DNA from: Aphanomyces cochlioides
Lineage: Eukaryota > Oomycota > Saprolegniomycetes > Saprolegniales > Verrucalvaceae
NCBI GenBank assembly: GCA_019828595.1
Contig: JAHQRK010000003.1
Location: forward strand, 3,906,001 to 3,970,000
Reading direction: 5' to 3'
Length of the DNA: 64,000 bases
The notes under the pieces were generated by a model that did no database searches, had not been told where the DNA came from, and was given only the letters and a program-made list of their open reading frames with translations. The translations under genes and the position numbers were made by a program. This document shows, in pieces, positions 10,400-19,455 of the stretch; the stretch's first letter is position 1, and each line of letters opens with the position of its first letter.

Positions 10400-12919
10400 A
10401 TGTCGTCCACCGCCACGTCAGCTACCGCCAATGCTCCCAGCGCTCGCGTCTTTGAAGAATCTTATGGTCGCATGCCTAATGAAAACAATCACCACGATGA
10501 AACCTCGTCCTTTGCACCTCTTGTCGATGCGCCGATGACCGAACCACCGCTCGTCGCGAGCACCTCTTTGGACTCTCGTGAGGATGCTGATCACTTGTCG
10601 CAGCCTCCAAACGAGTGTCGTGAATCACTGGAACCTTCCACCGACTCGAACGCTCGAAACGTTCCAAGTCCCGAGCCAACCGCCGAGTCTCACAACCGAG
10701 ACGATGCGCCGCTCGCTCGCGCTGCTGAAGCCGCAATGAGCGCTCCTGGCTCAAATGACTCGCCACCTAATGAAGAAACATCACCACCAACTCCTTCGAA
10801 CAACGCACCTGGCACTCGACTCCATGTCGACCTCTCGGACCCCGAAGGAACTCCGCCACGTGTCGTGCAACCAGCACCTCAAAAATTGACCTATGCGGAT
10901 TTGTTACGCAAAGGGGTAGGGAAACCTACTACGGAGCGGGTGAAGACCGTCTTGACCCGCCCGACGACCGAGTATCTCGACAAGTTGATGCAACTTGCTC
11001 GCAACGAAGAAGCTGACGAGGATGAAGTCCTACAAGTCATTTCAGACGCCACACCTTCGAAACCAAAAACAGCTACCGCCACAGTGTGGATCAAAACGGG
11101 CGACGCTTTCAAAGACCGCGAGTTCTCCAATGAGAAACTCATTGCCGCAATCTTCAAGGAGAACGCCCAGGCTTCTTGGGCTCACCTCTTGCTCGAGTTT
11201 GTTCAACTCAACAAGGCACGCGATGGTGATATCGTGGTGTCTATCACGTCGCCATTCGTTCGCTCTGAATTGGAAGGTCAAGAGATCTCCATCTATGGCA
11301 AGTCGTACCCATTCTCGACAGCCACAACCAACAAGACGCCGCGTCACTTCTCGGGAGGATCAAAAGCGCCAAAGGACCCAATGGATGCACTTTACTTCAT
11401 GGATATTGTTGGTATCCGTTTCAACTTTGATACGGACAAACTGTTTCGCCTATTGAAGCGACTCAAGACAAAACCAGTCTTTCAAGCGTACCGTCAACAT
11501 TTACCCAATATCACGTGCCAGTCGAATGTGTGGAGGGTTTACTTCTTGGAGTAAACCGCTCCTAATCAACTCATTGTTAACGGACACGCCACCGATCAAT
11601 TGCGCATGGACGGCGTAACCTACAATGTCTTCGTCAAAGACTACGAAAAGTCAAGCCAACGTACGGAAATGGAAGTCGAGGAGTTGCACCAAGGCTCCAA
11701 CCAAACGGAAGAACCTCAGCAGGAGGAACAAGCCGAGGAAATGGAAGTCGAGGAATCCAATAATGATCCCAATCAACAAACGAACGACGACAGCACCTCC
11801 TCCCTTGATGGCCGCAACGCTGATAAGGGAGAAGAGATGGAAGTCGATGCCAAATCTACCAAGAGAAACACAAGTCAGACCGGCGAAGAAGACGGATTTG
11901 AAGCACCACGACGCAAGAAGAGAACGGCAGTTCAGCAGTCATCGCCGACTGTCAAGTCGTGGGCATCCGACAACTTCTTCGATGTCCTCAATCAAATCGA
12001 GGCCAGCACACGCACACTTGAAATACATCAAGATGTTTCAACTCGAGTGTACATACCAAAAGTCAACAAACTCCCCACCGACGTAGCGGCCATGAAGTCT
12101 GCCTACGTCAAGAAGCAACACGTCGTTAGCAACAAACTCGACTGGCATCCAGACAACCTTACCATGGAAGAGTTCATGAATGTCCTGCAACAAAGTGCTG
12201 AAGACGGAACCTCCTTCGAGCAACACACTCAAGTCATCGCAACCACAGACTACTCAGGAACAGAACTTGATGTAGTCGATTCGATCCGACGGTGCAATGT
12301 CGACTCTTTGTGGAAGATAATCCACACGCAACCTCAAAGCATGAACGTCGTGCTCACCAAACTCGCTATCAATTCGTACCATGAATACTCCAAAGTCGTC
12401 CGAATGCATACCTGGCATCGATGGATTGCCGCGACTCAACTTCCTTTAGTGGATTCATTCACCAACGGGTTCAAATTTACGTTCCAGGAACACCCACGGT
12501 GGTCACGACTTGAAGAAATCTCAAACTCTCCCGAGTTCTTCAAGGACGCCGCAAACCATCCAGCCTTTTCATCTGAGCACGTCGAAGACGCCCTCTCAGC
12601 ATTCGAGTTATGGCTCTCTGTCCAAGCACCGTTAGTCTTCAAGAATGACATTTGGCTACTTTACCTCACACGCCAACCCGTTGAGTGGCTCCCAACCAAG
12701 CATGTAAGGATGCTTGCATCGAATACGCTCTGGGCGCTGTTGAAATCGTCGTTTGGACAACAATTCGCAGAGGAATTGCACCACTTGTGCAAAACGGAAA
12801 TGACTTCGTGGATCTGGCAACTCAGCCTGGACGCATATCAACCTACAAACAACTCGTCAATGGCATTCGTCGGCCAGGACAATACCCGTCTGCAGCGCCG
12901 ACACATCCTCTTGTACTAA
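10400..12919 (+). pseudogene. Family 2 LINE ORF1 with in-frame stop
   Basis: About 840 codons from the ATG at 10400, read through an in-frame TAA at 11552-11554. The N-terminus is rich in Ser, Thr, Pro and Glu. A middle part (WRVYFLE, stop, then TAPNQL and VTYNVFVKDYEK) lines up with the SSRYRLYFEGT...CLRVYGQGWYFRD segment of family 1, probably an RRM-like fold. Acidic MEVEE motifs and a basic PRRKKR stretch follow. The C-terminal region (VDSLWKIIHTQ...WHRWIAAT) resembles VDMLCSHLE...LHRWLRAT in family 1. As in other LINEs it probably binds the element RNA. No CCHC knuckle is seen. Confidence 0.78.
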
Positions 12920-15900
12920 AGTCCTCGCGGCTGTTGTGCAAGGTCAACCACAAACACACCCAAACAATCCACCAACAAACTCAACGCAACCATCCTTTCC
13001 AAACTCTTCGCTATCCAAGTTATCTATCGCCACAGCCAATATCAATGGTGTATCGAGAGATAGTGGAAACTTACTTGTAAATTCCATGATCTCGAGGTAC
13101 AACATTGTCGGCTTACAAGAGACCAAATTTGCTGGTATCGTGCAATTCGACAAGTTCCAATTCCACTTGACGCATGCTCTTGGCAAAGACCAGTACTTCC
13201 TTGCTTCAAACGACCATCGACAAAATTCCGACCAAGTGGAGCAATACCGCTCAGGTGGTGTTGCGATGGTCTTCCAAGCCACAGTGCCGGGTTTCGAACA
13301 TCTTCACCACGAAACCCAATACGACATCGAGGATCGCTACATGGTGGTTAGCTCTATGTGGGGTGATGATCCGATTTATTACCACAATATATACGCGCCA
13401 GTGCAAGACAATGAACGTGACGCGTTCTTCAATTCCTTGCCGCGAAATTTTCCGCTCAACTCTAGGCATGTCGTCTTGGGTGACTTCAACCTTCCAATGG
13501 ACAGAGACCTTGATTCCAGGGGGTCAGAAGTTTCAAATCATCACACTCACCGACAATCTTGCTTTGCTTGGATCCAAGAGCTCAATGTCGTGGACGCTTG
13601 GCGCAGCTACAATCCTACACGAAGGGTTTATTCGTCACCTCAAAGACTCAATCGGCTGGATTACATTCTGCTGGATCCAATCTTATCTAGCTGGGTTCGT
13701 ACAACGGAATACTTCGAACCCACAGCAGACACCGACCACCTTTGGCACTTCGTGGAGCTTCAACCTATCCAAATTAAGCGCCAGAAGAGCTATTGGAAAT
13801 TACCAAAAGAATTGATGACCATCTCAGAAGTAAGAGAAGCCATCAAAAATGAAGCGGATGCACTCCTCAATGAGTTGAGAGCATCTCAGGAGCCAGGATC
13901 ACTGTGGTCCCGTTGGAAACATCGGACGAAGAAGTTCCTGCAGAAGTATCATGCTCGATTGATAACCGACCAGCGCAATGAACTTCAAGCGGCTCAAATT
14001 CAGTGGCTTCAAGCTCAATTGAAACATCGACAACGACGGATCAACGATGACGCGCTCGAGGTCGCAAAAGCCAACTATGAAGAACGTAAACAAGAGATAA
14101 AACAACGTCGCGCCGACCTCAGCTTTGACTTCCATGCCACGCACAACGAAACGGCTACATCTCACTTCTTTCGAAAGCCCCAATCAAGTCGTTACGCAGT
14201 TCCTATCGTGGAATGTTATGACAGTGAAGGGGACATCACAGACATACCTGAAGAAATCCACCAAGCATTCAATAACCATTGATCTGCAGTCATGACTGAC
14301 GATGACGTCGTGTCAAACAGAAACACTGAAGAGCTCAACTCCTTCCTTGAAGTCCTGGAACGCGAACTGTCGGAGGACGAGTCCGCTTCGCTAGATATAC
14401 CAGTGACAGCGGCGGAACTCGCTCAATCCATAAGAACAATGAATCCACACAAGTCGCCTGGCATCGATGGATTCCCAGCTTGTTTTTACCAAGTGGACTC
14501 ACTTCTCTTCGGCGAAATTCTACGAATTGTGTTTCAAGATCGAAGTCGCAAGGGAAGCTTACTTGACTTCCAGCGATGGTCAGCAATCTCATTGCTCTTC
14601 AAGGGCGGCGACCGTCGGAATCCCGCCAACTATCGTCCCATTGCATTGATTCCAGTGGAGGTGAAGGTCTTGTCGAGAGCTTTGGCCTACAGGCTATCGC
14701 ATGTATTGCCAAGTATCATCCAACCAGAGCAAAATGGATTCGTCAAAGGCAGACGTATTCATGATCACGTCATTTTCCTTCAAGATCTTCAGCATTATTG
14801 CACAATATTCAGTGAAGAAGCTTACGCCATGTTCTTGGATTTCGAGAAAGCTTATGACCGCGTGAACCACAACTTCATGTATCAAGTACTCCAAAAGTTT
14901 AATGTGGGAGACAACTTTATTAACTGGATCAAACTCCTCTACAAAGACACCAAAGTAAGTTTGAACATCAATGGAGAACTTACACAGCCGTTCCATCCAA
15001 CGCGGGGAGTCAAGCAAGGCGACCCTTTGTCTTCAATGTTGTTTGTGATGACGATCGAGCCACTTGCACAATTGTTGCGCAACCACCCGGAGCGCGGCTT
15101 CGCCTTTTCCAACGCAGAAGGAGGGATCGCTTCGGTCCTCTTGTTCGCAGACGACACAACCCTTGTTTCTGGATCTCTGGTAGACCTTGAAGCGCAATTG
15201 CAACTTGTCGACAAGTTTTGTCGTCACTCTGGTGCCAAGTTAAACAGGAGCAAAAGCAAAGTACTCACTCTCGACAGCAAACAGCCCGTTGTCCACCACC
15301 CGAGATTGAATATGGTTCCCAGTGGATTTCCAGTCAAGTATCTGGGCATCCACCTAGGTCATAACTTGGATCCAAACCTACAAATCAAAACCATCACCGA
15401 CAAGTTCTACAAATCCTTCACCACTTGGGCGTGTCGAGCGAGAACGATCAAAGGTCGAAGGTTACTCGTAAACACCATGCTCCTATCACAGTTGTGGCAT
15501 TACACCATGGTTTTACCAATTCAAGACAGTACCATTCAGCAGTGGCAATCCATGGTGAACAAATTTGTTCTCAGTCGCAGGACTCAAACGACAGAAAAAT
15601 ATCTGGCTCTTGCTGCTGGTGGCCTTGTGCACGACCCAAAAATTGGCTTGAAAGTGCCTCACATAGCCTCAACTATTCGCAAACAACGACTCATACGGCT
15701 CCAGCTTCTAGTCAAAGAGGAGCATGATACATCGCAATCATGGGCAATTTTACCTTCAGATCGATTGCGCCGATGTATGAGCCCATATTCTCGTAATGAT
15801 CGGTGGGATTTCTTGGTATACCATCCATCGCTCAACAACAAGCTTGTCCAACGCAATTTACTGTCGCCATTACGGCAAGACATTTGGAAGCATTGGGCCA

Positions 15901-17077
15901 AAATTCCAATGACTGCCAAAACGCCACATGAACCTACAATTCATCAGATGATCCAAATGCCGATTTGGTTGTCGTCGCACCCACTGTTCCAAGTGTCCGG
16001 TCGAGAGGGGACGTCTTCCTTGGCGATCAAGTTGAAAAATCATCGCGATTGGTATCGTCACTTGGCCCGCAGTGGCTTTCAAAGCTTGCAAGATTTCTTG
16101 ACTCCAACAAGGACATGGCCAACCTACGACGAATTCAAAGCCATGATGACCGCACTCGAAGACGACTTTGTCGATGACTCACCAATTCCAACGAGTTTCC
16201 AACACTTCTACAAGCTCTTGACCTCAATGGCAACCGATGTTTGGACTCAGGCTGACGTGCCGGTTGCAGGTGCAGTTCCACGTAGTCCTGAACAACAAAG
16301 CTTCATTGTCTTTCGACACAATGAACAAGACATACCTTTCTGTTCCTGGACAGCCAAGATACTGAAGCAGATAACCTTCCATGCACCGCCAATGACGAAG
16401 AAGCATCCCCTAGAAACATCAATGAGACCAGACAAGAAAACGATCAGCGTTTACCTGTCGAGATACGTCAAGCCATTGTCCAAGATTGTTACACCAGTTC
16501 AGGCGGACGTTTGGTTTCGTGCTATCTATGACATTCTTCCCGTTAGCGACAAGTTTCGATTCATGGAATCTGCTCACCCCAATGCTGTACAATGCTGCTA
16601 TCCCCAGTGCTACGAACGCGAGACTAAGCAGCATCTATTCATGGATTGCCGACGGATCCGCAGTGTTTGGTTACCTCACAGAGAAGCTTGGGGTCCATTC
16701 GGAGTACGCTTCAGTTGGGATTGGATTGAAAATCTTGACTCCTTTCAAGTCGCAAGGCGTTGGTCTTCGCACAAGGACTTGTTGCCCAGTTATGGTTCAT
16801 GTTGATGTGCACCATCCTTCATCTCCTATGGACACACCGCAACCGAGTCAAATTCGACAATGCTCCAACACCATACATACCTGCTCTCAATGATATCGCG
16901 TTCACGTTTTGGAGTTCAAACGTCCGCCGATGGCTTCGTCAAAATAACGATGAGCAGACGCTCCAAACCGTCAACCGCATTCTTGTTGTCCTAAAACGAC
17001 AAACTCAATACAAGGAATATTTCAAACGACATACCAAGGCGTTTGCAAGTCATGGACGCGGAGGATCAACTTCATAA
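12915..17077 (+). pseudogene. Family 2 LINE ORF2: APE endonuclease and reverse transcriptase, broken
   Basis: Endonuclease motifs in order: ATANINGV, QETKF, LGDFNLP, LNRLDY, and the more usual TDH. Reverse transcriptase: SPGIDGFP, NYRPIALI, LDFEKAYDRV, KQGDPLS, and FADDTTLV with catalytic Asp-Asp. The end has a knuckle, CCYPQCYERE then HLFMDC. TGA at 14280-14282 takes the place of a Trp (family 1 has HWKNIM, here H-stop-SAVM). A frameshift near 16755 moves the last 105 codons (LVAQLWFMLMC, LLWTHRN) into another frame. ORF2 overlaps the ORF1 stop in the +1 frame and has no ATG there; the first near-cognate codon is GTG at 12936. Confidence 0.9.
12916..12933 (+). promoter_or_regulatory. ORF1 stop / ORF2 entry overlap motif, family 2
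   Basis: CTAAAGTCCTCGCGGCTG includes the ORF1 stop TAA (12917-12919). It matches the same place in families 1 and 3 base for base except at two positions, although the flanking protein sequence differs. Confidence 0.55.
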
Positions 17078-18152
17078 AAATCGACTCGCCTTCTTCAGCC
17101 AACATAAAGCCGCTCCAAATTTCAAGAGTGGATTTGAACTTGATCGATCCAATGCAAATTCAAACTAAATTTTCAAGTTAGAAGTGATTCTAGCTGACCA
17201 ACTTACTTGCAGCCAAGGCAAACTTGAAATCAAACAAAAAAACACAAGAAAAATTGGTAATTCAAGGCTGAATTACAAAATTAAGAATTTGGGCAGCGCT
17301 TCGCGTGAAATCGGCGAGAAATTTCTTGAAGACTTAGCGATTTTCAGAAGGTTTCGCCGCAAACCAAAAGCAAACTAAGCAAAAGTCAAGCCACAAAAAC
17401 AAAGAAGAAACTTACCGAAAGTTGGTGAACGGGCCGCCCATAGCTGCGCTCGTGTGCTAACCCCCACGTTTCTTCGCGCTTTCTTGAAGTCGAAAATCGC
17501 CAAACTTGATCGCCAACAAACACAAAAAGCAAATATCGCGCGCGCTCGCCACCCTACACAAACAAGTCATCAAAGCCAAAGTCGCCAAACCTCCTTTTCC
17601 GACGAAGTCTTGACTTGACCGCTACCCCCGGGGGCTCCAACAAAGGAGTAAAAAGAAAGGGACACCCAAAATCAAGGCCAAAGGCCGAAAGGCATAAAGC
17701 CATAAAGAGACAAACCCACAAAGAGGCAAACCCAAAGCACTCAATCCACTTCCACGGACACGAACTGACCAGATTCTTAGCCCTGCATCCATGCATGAAG
17801 GGAGTCAGCCAACATACACTTCCGCAGAACTGTCCGGCTCCATGAATTGAGGCCAAAAAATGTCGAAGCAAGTCAACCGCTACCCTCAGACCGGGGTCAT
17901 TGCGAGAAGACGTCCATATGCGTAGAGAGCCCTCCAGGAAGGCCCCCATCGCTGGCAGTTCAGACTCCTTCTACCACCCCTTCCTCCGACGAGCGAAGTA
18001 CACAGGATGGTCGCCATTCGGAGCCATAGCTTCAAAAAACCAAGTCTTGAACGCCTTGATGTCTTCAACGCCTTGAAATTCTTCCTTGGAAACGCCCATC
18101 GTAGCAGCAGCACCACGAACATGGAGAGGAAGCAGCCAAAGCACCATGAGCG
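17078..18152. other. Unassigned sequence downstream of family 2 ORF2
   Basis: About 1.1 kb without a recognisable gene. The first third is A-rich with short AATTTCAAG-like repeats. Around 17400-17600 it is rich in CGC and GCG words. On the minus strand a 131-codon frame (17554-17949) and an 81-codon frame (17971-18216, containing KEEFQGVEDIKAFKTWFFEA) look somewhat protein-like, but I do not recognise them and they are separated by a stop. This may be a fragment of another mobile element in antisense. Confidence 0.4.
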
Positions 18153-18768
18153 TAGAGACGAAAGCGACAGCGACACGGCCAAAACAGAGACAAGCGAGCA
18201 GCCACACGGCAGACACGACAGCGACAGCGACACGGCCACAACAGAGACAAGCGAGCAGTCACACGGCAGACACGACAGAGACAGCGACACGGCCAAGACA
18301 GAGATAAGCGAGCAATCACACGGCAGACACGACAGAGACAGCGACACGGCCAAGACAGAGACAAGCGAGCAGCCACACGGCAGAGACGACAGAGACAGCG
18401 ACACGGCCAAGACAGATACAAGCGAGCAATCACACAGCAGACACGACAGAGACAGCGACACGGCCAAGACAGAGACAAGCGAGCAGCCACACGGCAGACA
18501 CGACAGAGACAGCGACACGGCCAAGACAGAGACAAGCGAGCAGCCACACGGCAGAGACGACAGCGACGGCAACAACGACGATCGAACAGCGAGACAGGAG
18601 AACACGAGAGACGCAGCAACAAGTGTGGCGCAAAGCAGGAACACAACGAGGCAGGTCGAGCTTCAAGGCAGAGGGAACAACGTCGGACAAGCAAGGCCAA
18701 ACCACGGACGAGAAGGAACGCAAACGAGAGGCAAGCAACCAAAGCGAGGCAACGGAGAGGCAGCCTGA
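18007..18768 (+). CDS. Hypothetical 253-aa repeat protein
   Basis: ATG-initiated frame in the family 2 cargo. Residues 1-48 are basic and unrecognised. Residues 50-190 are about seven copies of a 19-residue unit, DSDTAKTETSEQPHGRHDR. The C-terminus is rich in Arg, Gly and Gln. Because the DNA repeat is 57 bp, a multiple of three, the repeat tract stays open on the opposite strand as well (a minus-strand frame covers 18065-19006). Openness is therefore weak evidence for coding. The charged, Ser/Thr-rich unit would be intrinsically disordered. Confidence 0.3.
   Translation: MVAIRSHSFKKPSLERLDVFNALKFFLGNAHRSSSTTNMERKQPKHHERRDESDSDTAKTETSEQPHGRHDSDSDTATTETSEQSHGRHDRDSDTAKTEISEQSHGRHDRDSDTAKTETSEQPHGRDDRDSDTAKTDTSEQSHSRHDRDSDTAKTETSEQPHGRHDRDSDTAKTETSEQPHGRDDSDGNNDDRTARQENTRDAATSVAQSRNTTRQVELQGRGNNVGQARPNHGREGTQTRGKQPKRGNGEAA
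18153..18570 (+). repeat. 57-bp tandem minisatellite, about seven copies
   Basis: The word ACAAGCGAGC (ATAAGCGAGC once) recurs at 18190, 18247, 18304, 18361, 18418, 18475 and 18532, exactly 57 bp apart. Units differ by a few substitutions and no indels, so the 19-codon phase is kept throughout. Confidence 0.95.
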
Positions 18769-19331
18769 CGGTGTGTTGGGCAGCAGGCAAATCGGAAAAT
18801 GAACCCGCAGCCATTAAATCCACAAGGAAGTTCTCCAATCTCATCCTCAAGAATTTCACACTACCCAACGAGTGGACTCCAAGACGCCCTATACAAAAAT
18901 CAAGATACAACATGTGGCCGAAGAAACATTTGGACACAGCGCACCCATGTTCCGACAATGACGCGCCATTGAGACAAGAAATCTGCTCCGTCCAAGATGA
19001 GTCCAACCAACATGTGGATATTTCCTATGGCACTGGTCCCGTCCAAGATTAGTCAAGCCAACATTTGGGAGTTCTCCAGATGATGGCCCCGTCCCAGATT
19101 ATTCCACAGCCATCTGATGACGAAGACCAGACACTTCTGTCCCATGTCTACACCACCCAAGACCAGTCACCTTGTCACGAAACATGATGACCCTCACCCA
19201 AGTCCAAGATTCGACGTGTCAAGTGTCAACATTGCACTGTATCAACTGATACAACAGAAATCAAGTTTCAAGAGGTAAAACTTCTTGAGTTCAAATCTCA
19301 CAAGCACCAATATTATTCACTCAAGAGTGAT
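18769..19331. other. Family 2 distal 3' region, no gene seen
   Basis: No convincing ORF. A degenerate repeat of about 50 bp is visible: CCGTCCAAGATGAGTCCAAC near 18990, CCGTCCAAGATTAGTCAAGC near 19040, and CCGTCCCAGATTATTCCACA near 19090. The end grades into A/T-rich sequence before the terminal hairpins. Confidence 0.5.
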
Positions 19332-19378
19332 TAATGACGGTCATTACTATTTAGCGTATAATTAAATTTAATATACGC
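19332..19378 (+). promoter_or_regulatory. Two-hairpin LINE 3' tail, family 2 type
   Basis: Hairpin 1 is TAATGA/TCATTA (19332-19346, loop CGG). Hairpin 2 is GCGTATA/TATACGC (19354-19378, 11-nt loop). A 10-nt single-stranded stretch then meets the target site. The same two-hairpin plan with other sequences ends families 1 and 3, so this is a likely recognition structure for the reverse transcriptase. Confidence 0.55.
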
Positions 19379-19388
19379 GATTGTACAC

Positions 19389-19403
19389 TGAGCTATAGAG
19401 GAT
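19389..19403 (+). repeat. LINE target-site copy between family 2 and copy C
   Basis: TGAGCTATAGAGGAT serves as the 3' boundary of family 2 and the 5' target-site duplication of copy C. Confidence 0.9.
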
Positions 19404-19455
19404 AGTTTCCAATTTGCCAGCTACCCCGCAGTACCACTCTACGCTATCTGACAAT

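Larger units (their letters stand above)
10318..19388 (+). mobile_element. Family 2 tRNA-Asn-targeted LINE, decayed, with long 3' cargo
   Basis: Distant relative of families 1 and 3 with the same order: 82-nt 5' UTR, ORF1, overlapping ORF2 with APE endonuclease and reverse transcriptase, and a two-hairpin 3' end abutting TGAGCTATAGAGGAT (19389-19403). ORF1 and ORF2 each have an in-frame stop, and ORF2 also has a frameshift near 16755. Between the ORF2 end (17077) and the tail lie 2.3 kb of unassigned sequence. No target-site copy occurs inside that stretch, so it is treated here as part of the element, but a nested insertion is possible. Confidence 0.8.

Noticed and set aside
17184..17378. 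64-codon frame downstream of family 2
   Set aside because: Short, Lys/Asn-rich, in A-rich sequence, with no recognisable motif.
18153..18570. CRISPR-like array
   Set aside because: The repeats are contiguous 57-bp units without unique spacers, in a eukaryotic retroelement context.
18065..19006. 313-codon minus-strand frame over the minisatellite
   Set aside because: Openness follows from the 57-bp repeat being a multiple of three; the Leu/Cys/Arg-rich translation is the complement of the repeat.
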